From contig NZ_JARXYR010000001.1 in NCBI RefSeq assembly GCF_029893635.1, forward strand, positions 124,001 to 188,000: a stretch of DNA of 64,000 bases, given 5' to 3'. The notes below the pieces were generated by a model. The model was not told the origin of the DNA. It searched no databases and was given only the letters and a program-made list of their open reading frames with translations. Position numbers and translations under genes: made by a program. Positions 8,546-17,104 of this stretch are shown here, in pieces. Source of the stretch: Variovorax sp. TBS-050B (GTDB lineage: Bacteria; Pseudomonadota; Gammaproteobacteria; Burkholderiales; Burkholderiaceae_C). The first letter of the stretch is position 1. Every line of letters begins with the position of its first letter.

Positions 8546-9325
8546 TCAGTTGGCGGTGTAGCCGCCATCCACCGGCACGACCGTGCCCGTGATGTAGCGC
8601 GCCTGTTCCGACGCGAGGAAGACCACCGGCCCTGCAATGTCGTCGGGCTCGGCCGCGCGCTTCAGGAAGGTGCGCGCCACCATCGTCGAGAAGCGCTCGC
8701 GGTCGGCCGCGACCTGCGCGGTCATCGGCGTCATCACCAGGCCCGGCGCGACGGCGTTCACGCGCACGCCGTGCGGACCGAAGTCGCGCGCCAGGAACTT
8801 CGTGAGCTGCGCCACCGCGCCCTTCGAGGCGCCGTAGACCAGGTGCGCGCGCGTCGCGACCAACGAGGTGATCGAGGCCACGTTGACCACCGCGCCGCGC
8901 GTCGCCTTCAGGCCGTCGGCGCAGGCCATGGTGAGCTGCAGCACGCCCTTGACGTTGACGGCCATCACGCGGTCGAGGTCTTCGGCCAGCGCGGCCGGAT
9001 CGGTCGATTGGCTGCGCCCGCCGACGCCCGCGTTGTTGACCAGCACGCCGACGGGGCCCCAGTCGGCAGCGAGTTCGGCCACCACCGCGGCGCATTGCGC
9101 GGCGTCGCGCACGTCGAGCGCGAAGGCGCGGCAGCGCGCGGCCGATGCGGCGTCGAGGCCGGCCATGGCTTCGCGGGCATTGTCGAGCTGCACGTCGGTG
9201 ATCGCGACGCGGCAGCCGGCGTCGAGCAGGCGCAGCGCGATCGCGCGGCCGATGCCCTGGCTCGCGCCGCTGACGAGCGCGACGGTGCCGTCGAACAGGG
9301 GAGGGGAGATGGTGGGGTGATGCAT
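8546..9325 (-). CDS. SDR-family oxidoreductase
   Basis: 259 residues, classical short-chain dehydrogenase. Cofactor motif ALVSGASQGIGRAIALRL (about residues 14-31), VNNAGVG, catalytic Ser in VASITSL, and Tyr/Lys in VYGASKGAVAQL. It ends with the typical YITGTVVPVDGGYTAN. The aspartate after strand beta2 (AITDVQ) predicts NAD(H) rather than NADP(H). It is convergent with the Bug gene (13-bp gap) and may belong to the same sugar-acid or lactone oxidation locus. Substrate not predictable. Confidence 0.95.
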   Translation of the reverse strand: MHHPTISPPLFDGTVALVSGASQGIGRAIALRLLDAGCRVAITDVQLDNAREAMAGLDAASAARCRAFALDVRDAAQCAAVVAELAADWGPVGVLVNNAGVGGRSQSTDPAALAEDLDRVMAVNVKGVLQLTMACADGLKATRGAVVNVASITSLVATRAHLVYGASKGAVAQLTKFLARDFGPHGVRVNAVAPGLVMTPMTAQVAADRERFSTMVARTFLKRAAEPDDIAGPVVFLASEQARYITGTVVPVDGGYTAN

Positions 9326-9447
9326 CGGCGCAGTCTAGGAACCGAGCCGCGCTGCATCGCGCACGAAAGCGAAAACCTGCTTTGCGCCGCGTGTGCGTGT
9401 GGGCTTTTGTGCCGGGCGCCGCAAGGCCCGTCGATATACTCCGCGCG

Positions 9448-9825
9448 ATGCGCCGCTGGCTCCTGGTCTTTCTGCTGTTCGTGCTGCCGCTCCAGTTCAC
9501 CTGGGCATCGGCGGCCGGCTATTGCCGCCATGAGCAGGAAGCGGGTGCGCGCCACGTGGGCCATCATTCGCACGAGCATGCGGGCGATCGCGAGGCCGCT
9601 TCGAAGGCCGCCCAACCCGCCGCCGACGATGGCGACGCCACCGCGCTCGGCCTCGAACACAGCGACTGCAGCTTCTGCCACCTGGGCTGCGCCAAGCCCT
9701 TCGCGCGCGAACTCGCCGGCACCATGCTGGCGCTCGGCCAGCACTTCGCGCTCGCGCCGCCGGGCCCGCCCGCGCTGATTGCTGTCGACCGCATCGACCG
9801 CCCCAACTGGCAGCGCCTCGGCTAG
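9448..9825 (+). CDS. czcI: CzcI-like periplasmic protein of metal efflux operon
   Basis: 125 residues from ATG 9448, where a signal peptide begins immediately (RRWLLVFLLFVLPLQFTWASA). An upstream in-frame start would place basic residues before the hydrophobic core and is unlikely. The mature part begins AGYCRHEQEAGARHVGHHSHEHAGD, a Cys/His-rich metal-binding stretch, and contains CSFCHLGC further on. This arrangement, size and position directly upstream of czcC match CzcI, a small periplasmic modulator of cobalt/zinc/cadmium resistance in Cupriavidus. 112 bp separate it from czcC. Confidence 0.86.
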   Translation: MRRWLLVFLLFVLPLQFTWASAAGYCRHEQEAGARHVGHHSHEHAGDREAASKAAQPAADDGDATALGLEHSDCSFCHLGCAKPFARELAGTMLALGQHFALAPPGPPALIAVDRIDRPNWQRLG

Positions 9826-9937
9826 TCCGGCGCGCGGCCCCGATTCCTTTTCCCCGTTCTTCCATCGTCTTCGGACGATTCGCTGACGCGCGCGCCGGAT
9901 TCCCCCCGTTGTCCTTTCCACAACCCCGGAGAATTCG

Positions 9938-11182
9938 ATGCACAGGCTTTTCGTGCCGCTCATATTGGCGGCATCGGCTATCAACCCTTCGTTCGCGCAG
10001 CCCGCGGCCCCGCCGCTGACGCTCGCGCAGGCGGTCTCGCTCGCGATCGCCAATCACCCCGAGCTGCGCGCCGCCGAGCGCGAGATCGAGGCCGCCGGCG
10101 CCGCGCGCGACCAGGCCGGCGTGCTGCTGCCCAACCCGACGCTCGGCATCGAGCTGGAGGACACGCGCCGCGAGACGCGCACCACCACGCTGCTGCTGAG
10201 CCAGCCGATCGAGCTCGGCGGCAAGCGCGCGGCGCGCATCGCCGCGGCCGAGCGTGCACGCGACGTGGCGCGGGCGCAGCGCGTTCAACGCGAGATCGAA
10301 CTGCGCGCGGCCGTGACCTCGGCCTATTTGGCGGCGCTGGTCGCCGAAGAGCGCGTGGCGCTGGCCGAGGCGCTGCTCGGCCTGGCGAAGCGCGGCAGCG
10401 AGGCCGCGGGCAAGCGCGTGGCTGCGGGCAAGGTCTCGCCGGTCGAGGAGACGCGGGCGCGCGTCGCGACCGCGGGCGTGGCGGTCGAACTCGCGCAGGC
10501 GCGCAGCGAGCGCGCGGCCGGCCTGCACGCGCTGCGCGCCGCGATCGGCGTGCCGGGGCTCGACCTCTCGCGGCTCGACGGCAGCGCGCAGATGCTGCCG
10601 CCCGCCGCGCGAAGCGATGACCTCGAGCAGCGCCTCGCCGACGCGCCCGCGCTGCGCGTGGCGGCGCTCGAAGCCGACCGCCAGGGCGCGCTCGCCGCGA
10701 TCGAGCAGTCGAAGCGCATGCCCGACATCACGCTGACCCTGGGCGCCAAGCGCGCGGCCGAGCTTGGCCGTGACCAGGCGGTGCTCGGCATCTCGGTGCC
10801 GCTGCCGATCTTCGACAGCAACCGCGGCAACCAGCGCGAGGCGCTGCGCCGCGAGGACAAGGCGCGCGAGGAAGCCGAGGCGCTCGCACTGCGGTTGCGC
10901 GCCGAGGCGCTCGCGGCGCGGGAGCGCCTCGACACCGCGCGGCTCGAAGCCGAGACGCTCGCGCGCGAGGTGCTGCCCGGCGCGCAGAGCGCCTTCGAGG
11001 CCGCCACGCGCGGTTTCGAGCTCGGCAAGTTCAGTTTTCTCGAAGCGCTCGACGCGCAACGCACGCTGTTCCAGGCGCGTGCGCAACACCTCAAGGCGCT
11101 CGGCGAGGCGCACCGCGCCGCCGCCGAGCTCGATCGCCTCATCGGCACGCCCGCTGCACACCAGGACAAGGACCGCTCATGA
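9938..11182 (+). CDS. czcC: TolC-family outer-membrane efflux protein CzcC
   Basis: 414 residues. Signal peptide at residues 1-22 (HRLFVPLILAASAINPSFAQ), then two repeated outer-membrane efflux domains (coiled-coil helices) typical of TolC proteins; LPNPTLGIELEDTRRE and ISVPLPIFDSNRGNQREALR are family motifs at the ends of the two halves. It forms the outer-membrane channel of the CzcCBA pump. The stop codon overlaps the czcB start (ATGA at 11179-11182), so the two are translationally coupled. Confidence 0.95.
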   Translation: MHRLFVPLILAASAINPSFAQPAAPPLTLAQAVSLAIANHPELRAAEREIEAAGAARDQAGVLLPNPTLGIELEDTRRETRTTTLLLSQPIELGGKRAARIAAAERARDVARAQRVQREIELRAAVTSAYLAALVAEERVALAEALLGLAKRGSEAAGKRVAAGKVSPVEETRARVATAGVAVELAQARSERAAGLHALRAAIGVPGLDLSRLDGSAQMLPPAARSDDLEQRLADAPALRVAALEADRQGALAAIEQSKRMPDITLTLGAKRAAELGRDQAVLGISVPLPIFDSNRGNQREALRREDKAREEAEALALRLRAEALAARERLDTARLEAETLAREVLPGAQSAFEAATRGFELGKFSFLEALDAQRTLFQARAQHLKALGEAHRAAAELDRLIGTPAAHQDKDRS

Positions 11183-12480
11183 CATCCGAACAGAAGAAAC
11201 CCACCTCGCGCATCGGCCGCAAGCAGGCGATCGCCATCGCCCTCATCGTCGTCTTCGGCCTGGTCGCCGGCGCGCTGATCCTGCGCGCGCAGCCCGGCCG
11301 CGCCGGCGGCGAGGACGAACATGGCCACAGTCATGGCGCGGCCGAACAGCATGCCGGCGAGGAAGAAGACGCGCACGGACACGACCATGAGGAGAAGGGC
11401 GCGCACAAGAAAGAGGCCGCGCACAAGGAGGAGGGCGCTCATGCCGACGAGAAGGGCAAGGTCGCGATCACCGAGGCCCAGGCGCAGGCCGCAGGCATCG
11501 CGGTCGAGGCCAGCACCCCGGCGCCGATCCGCCAGGCGCTGCAGTTCCCAGGCGAGATCCGCTTCAACGAGGACCGCACCGCGCACGTGGTGCCGCGCGT
11601 CGCGGGCGTGGTCGAACGCGTGTCGGCCGACCTGGGCCAGCAAGTGAGGAAGGGCCAGGTGCTCGCGGTGATCGCGAGCGCCACGGTCTCGGAGCAGCGC
11701 AGCGAACTCGGCGCGGCGCAGAAGCGGCGCGAGCTCGCGGCCGCCACCTACGCGCGCGAGCAGAAGCTCTGGGAAGAGAAGATCTCGCCCGAGCAGGACG
11801 TGCTGCAGGCGCGTCAGGCGCTGCGCGAGGCCGAGATCGCGGTGGCCAACGCCAGCCAGAAGCTCGCCGCGCTCGGCGCCCCGGCGACCGGTGCGAGTCT
11901 GGGCCAGTACGAGCTGCGCGCGCCCTTCGACGGCATGGTGGTCGAGAAGCACATCGCGCTCGGCGAATCGGTGAAGGAAGACGCCAACGTCTTCACCATC
12001 TCCGACCTTTCGACGGTCTGGGCCGAGATGAACATCGGCGCGAAGGAGCTGCCGCGCGTGCGCGTGGGCGAGAAGGTCACGGTGCGCGCGAGCGCCTTCG
12101 ACGCGACGGCCGAGGGCCGCGTGGCCTATGTCGGTTCGCTGATCGGCGAGCAGACGCGCACCGCGCGCGCCCGCGTGACGCTCGCGAACCCGCAGCTCGC
12201 GTGGCGCCCGGGCCTGTTCGTCAACGTGGAGGTGGTGGCGGACGAGGCGAGCGCGCCGGTCACGGTCGTGAGCGAGGCCGTGCAGACCGTGGACGGCAAG
12301 CCGGTGGTCTTCGTCGCGGTCGAGGGCGGCTTCGTCGCGCGGCCGGTGCAGACCGGCCGCAGCGACGGGCGGCGCATCGAGATCGTGAGCGGCCTTGCGC
12401 CCGGCGTGCGCCATGCGGCGGCGGGCAGCTTCGTCGTCAAGTCGCAGCAGGGCAAGGGCTCTGCGACGCACACCCACTGA
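11179..12480 (+). CDS. czcB: RND periplasmic adaptor CzcB with His-rich N-terminal region
   Basis: 433 residues. A single N-terminal membrane segment (about 14-35, IAIALIVVFGLVAGALIL) is followed by a long His/Glu/Asp/Lys-rich stretch (about 44-95: DEHGHSHG, AHGHDHEEKGAHKKE) that is a plausible metal chelator. Then come the beta-barrel, lipoyl and coiled-coil hairpin domains of a membrane-fusion protein (VVERVSADLGQQVRKGQVLAVI; YELRAPFDGMVVEKHIALGESV). It ends THTH. It links CzcA to CzcC and delivers periplasmic Zn/Co/Cd. The intact His-rich insertion distinguishes it from CusB-type adaptors. Confidence 0.96.
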   Translation: MTSEQKKPTSRIGRKQAIAIALIVVFGLVAGALILRAQPGRAGGEDEHGHSHGAAEQHAGEEEDAHGHDHEEKGAHKKEAAHKEEGAHADEKGKVAITEAQAQAAGIAVEASTPAPIRQALQFPGEIRFNEDRTAHVVPRVAGVVERVSADLGQQVRKGQVLAVIASATVSEQRSELGAAQKRRELAAATYAREQKLWEEKISPEQDVLQARQALREAEIAVANASQKLAALGAPATGASLGQYELRAPFDGMVVEKHIALGESVKEDANVFTISDLSTVWAEMNIGAKELPRVRVGEKVTVRASAFDATAEGRVAYVGSLIGEQTRTARARVTLANPQLAWRPGLFVNVEVVADEASAPVTVVSEAVQTVDGKPVVFVAVEGGFVARPVQTGRSDGRRIEIVSGLAPGVRHAAAGSFVVKSQQGKGSATHTH

Positions 12481-12497
12481 GGCGGACGGACCACGAC

Positions 12498-15400
12498 ATG
12501 TTCGAACGCATCATCCGCTTCGCCATCGAACAGCGATGGCTGGTCCTGCTCGCGGTGTTCGCGATGGCGGCGCTCGGTGTCTACAGCTACCAGAAGCTGC
12601 CGATCGACGCCGTGCCCGACATCACCAACGTGCAGGTGCAGATCAACACCGAGGCGCCAGGCTACTCGCCGCTCGAGACCGAGCAGCGCATCACCTACCC
12701 GATCGAGACCGTGATGGCCGGCCTGCCGGGCCTCGCGCAGACGCGATCGCTGTCGCGCTACGGGCTGTCGCAGGTCACGGTGATCTTCGAGGACGGCACC
12801 GACATCTACTTCGCGCGCCAGCTCGTCAACGAACGCATCCAGTCGGCGCGCACCCACATGCCCGAGGGCATCAGCCCGGCCATCGGGCCGATCTCGACCG
12901 GCCTCGGCGAGATCTACCTCTGGACCGTGGAGGCCGAGGAGGGCGCGCGCAAGGCCGACGGCACGCCCTACACGCCGACCGACCTGCGCGAGGTGCAGGA
13001 CTGGATCATCAAGCCGCAATTGCGCAACGTGCCCGGCGTGACCGAGATCAACTCGATCGGCGGCTTCGAGAAGGAATACCAGGTGGCGCCCGATCCGGCG
13101 CGCCTGTCCTCCTACGGCCTCACGCTGGCCGACGTGGTGACGGCGCTCGGGCGCAACAACGCCAACGTGGGCGCGGGCTACATCGAGCGGCGCGGCGAGC
13201 AGTACCTGATCCGCACGCCGGGCCAAGTGCGCGGCGTGGAGGACATCGGCAACGTGATCCTCGGCAACGTGGGCGGCGTGTCGATCCGGGTGCGCGACGT
13301 GGCCGAGGTCGGCATCGGGCGCGAGCTGCGCACCGGCGCGGCGACCGACAACGGCCGCGAGGTGGTGCTGGGCACGGTCTTCATGCTGATCGGCCAGAAC
13401 AGCCGCGTGGTCTCGCAGGCGGTGGACCTCAGGATGCAGGAGATCAACCGCACGCTGCCCGCGGGCGTGAAGGCGGTGACGGTGTACGACCGCACGGTGC
13501 TCGTCGACCGCGCGATCGAGACGGTGAAGAAGAACCTGCTCGAAGGCGCGGTGCTGGTGATCGCGGTGCTGTTCCTGTTCCTCGGCAACATCCGCGCGGC
13601 GGTCATCACCGCGACGGTGATTCCGCTGTCGATGCTCTTCACCTTCAGCGGCATGGTGAGCCAGAAGGTCAGCGCCAACCTGATGAGCCTGGGCGCGCTG
13701 GACTTCGGCATCATCGTCGACGGTGCTGTCGTGATCGTGGAGAACTGCGTGCGCCGGCTCGCGCATGCGCAAGCCGCGGTCGGGCGCTCGTTGACGCGGC
13801 GCGAGCGCTTCCACGAAGTGTTCGCGGCCGCGCAGGAGGCGCGCCGGCCGCTGCTCTACGGCCAGCTGATCATCATGATCGTGTACCTGCCGATCTTCGC
13901 GCTCACCGGCGTGGAGGGGAAGATGTTCCATCCGATGGCCTTCACGGTGGTGCTCGCGCTGCTCGGCGCGATGATCCTCTCGATCACCTTCATCCCCGCC
14001 GCGGTGGCGCTGTTCATCGGCCGTCGCGTGGCCGAGAAGGAGAACCGATTGATGGGCTGGGCGCGCCGCGCCTATGCGCCGCTGCTCGACCGCGCGATGG
14101 GTGCCAAGCCGGTGGTGATCGCCTTCGCGATCGTCGCGGTGGTGCTCTCGGGCCTGATGGCCGCGCGCATGGGCAGCGAGTTCGTGCCCAGCCTCAACGA
14201 GGGCGACTTCGCGGTGCAGGCGCTGCGCATTCCGGGCACCAGCCTGAGCCAGTCGGTGCAGATGCAGCAGCAGCTCGAACGCACGCTGAAGCAGAAGTTC
14301 CCCGAGATCGAGCGCGTGTTCGCGCGCACCGGCACGGCCGAGATCGCCTCCGACCCGATGCCGCCGAACATCTCGGACGGCTACGTGATGCTCAAGCCCC
14401 TGGACCAGTGGCCCGAACCGCGCCGCACGCGCGAGGAACTGCTGGCGGCTGTGCAGGAAGAGCTGGAGGCGCTGCCGGGCAGCAATTACGAGCTGTCGCA
14501 GCCGATCCAGCTGCGCTTCAACGAGCTGGTCTCGGGCGTGCGCAGCGACGTGGCGGTCAAGGTGTTCGGCGACGACATGGCGCTGCTCGAAGGCACGGCG
14601 AGCGCGGTGGCGGGCGTGCTCGGCCGTGTGCCGGGCGCGGCGGAGGTCAAGGTCGAGCAGACCACGGGCCTGCCGATGCTCACGGTCGACATCGACCGCG
14701 AGAAGGCCGCGCGCTACGGCCTCAACATCGCGGAGATCCAGGACACCGTCGCCACCGCCATCGGCGGGCGCGAGGCCGGCACGCTGTTCGAGGGCGACCG
14801 GCGCTTCGACATCGTGGTGCGGCTGCCCGAAGCGCTGCGCGGCGACATCGAGGCCATCGAGCGGCTGCCGATCGCGCTGCCGCGCGCGGGCGAAGCGGCC
14901 GGCGGCGGCACGGCGGCGCGGGCGAGCTTCATCCCGCTCGGCGAGGTCGCGACGCTGCGGCTCGCGCCCGGCCCCAACCAGGTCAGCCGCGAGGACGGCA
15001 AGCGCCGCGTGGTCGTGAGCGCCAACGTGCGCGGCCGCGACCTCGGCTCCTTCGTGCACGAGGCCGAGGCGGCGATCCGCGCGCAGGTCCAGGTGCCGCC
15101 GGGCTACTGGACCACCTGGGGCGGCCAGTTCGAGAACCTGCAGTCGGCCGCGCGGCGGCTGCAGGTGGTGGTGCCGGTGTCGCTGCTCCTGGTGTTCACG
15201 CTGCTGTTCGCGATGTTCGGCAACCTGCGCGACGGGCTGCTGGTGTTCACCGGCATTCCGTTCGCGCTCACGGGCGGCATCGTGGCGCTGTGGCTGCGCG
15301 GCATTCCGCTGTCGATCTCGGCCGCGGTGGGCTTCATCGCGCTCTCCGGCGTGGCGGTGCTCAACGGGCTGGTGATGATCTCCTTCATCCGCAACCTGCG

Positions 15401-15677
15401 CGAAGGCGGCATGCCGCTCGATGCCGCGATCCGCGAGGGCGCGCTGACGCGGCTGCGGCCGGTGCTGATGACGGCGCTCGTGGCTTCGCTGGGCTTCGTG
15501 CCGATGGCGATCGCCACCGGCACCGGCGCCGAGGTGCAGCGGCCGCTCGCGACCGTGGTGATCGGCGGCATTCTGTCGTCGACCGCGCTCACGCTGCTGG
15601 TGCTGCCGATGCTCTACCGGCTGGCGCACCGGCGTGACGAGGAGCGGCCCGTGGCCGAGGCTGCAGCGGCCGCCTGA
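12498..15677 (+). CDS. czcA: Heavy-metal RND efflux pump CzcA
   Basis: 1059 residues, full family length. It starts MFERIIRFAIEQRWLV at the first membrane helix, 17 bp after czcB. Contains the HME-RND opening KLPIDAVPDITNVQVQINTEAPG. The proton-relay motif in TM4 places Asp at 402 and 408 and Glu at 415 (DFGIIVDGAVVIVEN), the positions known to be essential in Cupriavidus metallidurans CzcA; this pattern is characteristic of divalent (Zn/Co/Cd) rather than Cu/Ag pumps. Twelve membrane segments with two large periplasmic loops. Inner-membrane, proton-driven export of Co2+, Zn2+ and Cd2+. No czcRS regulators are nearby. Confidence 0.98.
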   Translation: MFERIIRFAIEQRWLVLLAVFAMAALGVYSYQKLPIDAVPDITNVQVQINTEAPGYSPLETEQRITYPIETVMAGLPGLAQTRSLSRYGLSQVTVIFEDGTDIYFARQLVNERIQSARTHMPEGISPAIGPISTGLGEIYLWTVEAEEGARKADGTPYTPTDLREVQDWIIKPQLRNVPGVTEINSIGGFEKEYQVAPDPARLSSYGLTLADVVTALGRNNANVGAGYIERRGEQYLIRTPGQVRGVEDIGNVILGNVGGVSIRVRDVAEVGIGRELRTGAATDNGREVVLGTVFMLIGQNSRVVSQAVDLRMQEINRTLPAGVKAVTVYDRTVLVDRAIETVKKNLLEGAVLVIAVLFLFLGNIRAAVITATVIPLSMLFTFSGMVSQKVSANLMSLGALDFGIIVDGAVVIVENCVRRLAHAQAAVGRSLTRRERFHEVFAAAQEARRPLLYGQLIIMIVYLPIFALTGVEGKMFHPMAFTVVLALLGAMILSITFIPAAVALFIGRRVAEKENRLMGWARRAYAPLLDRAMGAKPVVIAFAIVAVVLSGLMAARMGSEFVPSLNEGDFAVQALRIPGTSLSQSVQMQQQLERTLKQKFPEIERVFARTGTAEIASDPMPPNISDGYVMLKPLDQWPEPRRTREELLAAVQEELEALPGSNYELSQPIQLRFNELVSGVRSDVAVKVFGDDMALLEGTASAVAGVLGRVPGAAEVKVEQTTGLPMLTVDIDREKAARYGLNIAEIQDTVATAIGGREAGTLFEGDRRFDIVVRLPEALRGDIEAIERLPIALPRAGEAAGGGTAARASFIPLGEVATLRLAPGPNQVSREDGKRRVVVSANVRGRDLGSFVHEAEAAIRAQVQVPPGYWTTWGGQFENLQSAARRLQVVVPVSLLLVFTLLFAMFGNLRDGLLVFTGIPFALTGGIVALWLRGIPLSISAAVGFIALSGVAVLNGLVMISFIRNLREGGMPLDAAIREGALTRLRPVLMTALVASLGFVPMAIATGTGAEVQRPLATVVIGGILSSTALTLLVLPMLYRLAHRRDEERPVAEAAAAA

Positions 15678-15690
15678 AGCGGCGCGCGTT

Positions 15691-16491
15691 TCAACGCGCC
15701 GGCGCGGCCGCCGACGCGAGATGGCGCGCGATCGCCTCGTTCGCGCGCCGCCCCGCATCGGCATCGACCCGCTCGGCGAGCACCTGCGCGGCCTGCCACA
15801 ACTGGCCCGCGCCGAGTCCGACGTTCATGCCGATGCGGATGTGCGCCTGCAGCTGAGATTCCACGCCCGGCAACGCCGCGAGCATGCCGACGGTCGCGAG
15901 CTCGCGACTTTGCCAGTCGAGGTTGTCGCGCTCGAAGATGTCGCCGAACAGATGGGTCTTGAGGTATTCGTCGATCGCGGGTGCGAAGTCGAACAGCGCG
16001 CCCTTGACCGGCGCGCCCGTGAGCCGCGTCTGGTTGGCCGTGCCCGCGGCGAGCAGCGCCTCGCCCTGCGGCGCGCGGCGGCTCGGCAGGCGGCCGGGCG
16101 CATCGTCGATGCCGCGCCCGCGCCGGGCTTCGAGCACCTTCATCAGTTCGCCTAGCGCATTGAGGCTGCGCGGGAAGCCCGCATAGGCATAGACCTGCAC
16201 CAGCACCTCCTTGATTTCGTTGACCGCGAGGCCGGCGTCGAGGCCGCGGTTCAGCGCATCGGAAAGGCGCGTCATGTCGCCCACCGCGGCCGTCGCGGCG
16301 ATCGGCACGATGGCCTGCTGCCGGGCGGAGAGCGTTTCGGAGGCCGGGGCCTGTCGCATGGTGTTCATGGGTTCGGCAGGTTGCGGGGCGGGCTGGGCAT
16401 GGCCCGGCAGCGCGGTGGCCCAGGCGATCGCCGCGGCCATCGCGCATGCGATGCGCCGCGGGCCACGGTCAGCGTGCGTGGTATTGCGCAT
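15691..16491 (-). CDS. Exported carboxymuconolactone decarboxylase (CMD) family protein
   Basis: 266 residues. Probable signal peptide at residues 1-32 (IACAMAAAIAWATALPGHA). Two AhpD/CMD-like repeats follow: RLSDALNRGLDAGLAVNEIKEVLVQVYAYAGFPRSLNAL (about 76-114) and ELATVGMLAALPGVESQLQAHIRIGMNVGLGAGQL (about 198-232). The repeats lack a CxxC pair, so disulfide reductase activity is unlikely; it is closer to the CMD-like proteins of unknown reaction that sit beside cupin genes. Its start overlaps the upstream cupin stop by 23 bp. Convergent with czcA. Confidence 0.92.
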   Translation of the reverse strand: MRNTTHADRGPRRIACAMAAAIAWATALPGHAQPAPQPAEPMNTMRQAPASETLSARQQAIVPIAATAAVGDMTRLSDALNRGLDAGLAVNEIKEVLVQVYAYAGFPRSLNALGELMKVLEARRGRGIDDAPGRLPSRRAPQGEALLAAGTANQTRLTGAPVKGALFDFAPAIDEYLKTHLFGDIFERDNLDWQSRELATVGMLAALPGVESQLQAHIRIGMNVGLGAGQLWQAAQVLAERVDADAGRRANEAIARHLASAAAPAR

Positions 16492-17038
16492 CGCTGACCT
16501 TCTCCATCCATTCGACGTTCTTGCCGTCCGCCGTGCCGGTCACCGCCAGATGGCTCATCGCGGTGGTGGGCGCGGCGCCGTGCCAGTGCTTCACGCCGGG
16601 CGGGCAGGTGATCACGTCGCCCGCGCGGATCTCCTGCACCGGCTTGCCCCATTCCTGCGTCAGGCCCACGCCCGAGGTCACCACCAGCACCTGGCCCTTC
16701 GGATGCGTGTGCCAGGCCGAGCGCGCGCCGGGCTCGAAACTCACCAGCCCGCCCGAGGCGTTGATGTCCGGCCCCGCGGGCCAGACCGGTTCCACGCGCA
16801 CACGGCCGGTGAAGTAGCTCGCCGGGCCGTCGACGACGGTTTGCGTGCCGGCGCGCACGATCTGCTGCTGGTGTTGTTGCTGCTGTTGCTGCTGCGCTTC
16901 GGCGGGCTGGGCCGAGGCGGCGGCGGAGCCGGCGCATGCCGCCACGCAGAGCGCGAGCCCGCGCAGGCGCGCGTTCGGTGCAGAGGACGCATTCGAAGCA
17001 GCAGCATTCGAAGAGGAAGGGGAGGAGCGTTTGGACAT
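16469..17038 (-). CDS. Exported cupin-domain protein with polyglutamine stretch
   Basis: 189 residues from ATG 17038 (AGGAG upstream is within GGGGAGGAGCG-like context on the opposite side of the start and is not decisive). Signal peptide ends near residue 43 (ALCVAACAGSAAASA). It is followed by AEAQQQQQQQHQQQ, a Q/H-rich low-complexity segment encoded by mixed CAG/CAA codons. A single cupin domain follows: SAWHTHPKGQVLVVTSG (motif 1, His ligands) and GDVITCPPGVKHWHGA (motif 2). The family is the (R)-mandelonitrile lyase/QdoI-like small cupin often paired with CMD proteins. Both proteins are predicted periplasmic, suggesting a joint role on the same substrate; that role is unknown. Confidence 0.92.
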   Translation of the reverse strand: MSKRSSPSSSNAAASNASSAPNARLRGLALCVAACAGSAAASAQPAEAQQQQQQQHQQQIVRAGTQTVVDGPASYFTGRVRVEPVWPAGPDINASGGLVSFEPGARSAWHTHPKGQVLVVTSGVGLTQEWGKPVQEIRAGDVITCPPGVKHWHGAAPTTAMSHLAVTGTADGKNVEWMEKVSDAQYHAR

Positions 17039-17043
17039 ATGGA

Positions 17044-17072
17044 AACCAACTGTAGGGATCGCGCCATTGGTT
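17044..17072. promoter_or_regulatory. Inverted repeat in cupin/LysR divergent region
   Basis: AACCAA (17044-17049) and TTGGTT (17067-17072) form perfect inverted arms 17 bases apart. They lie in the 66-bp gap between the divergent cupin start (17038) and LysR start (17105). The position and dyad symmetry fit a LysR regulator binding site, though the spacing is longer than a canonical T-N11-A box. Confidence 0.5.
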
Positions 17073-17104
17073 GTGTAGATGGAATAATCTGCACGCCCCT
17101 GTGC

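Noticed and set aside
12126-15764. A 1212-codon open frame on the minus strand across czcA
   Set aside because: It is antisense to an unmistakable CzcA, has an Arg/His/Asp/Glu-rich nonsense composition and no start signal; long antisense frames are common at this GC content.
16860-16905. CAG/CAA-rich tract resembling a microsatellite
   Set aside because: It is in frame and encodes the Q/H-rich segment of the cupin with mixed codons, so it is coding low complexity rather than a simple sequence repeat.
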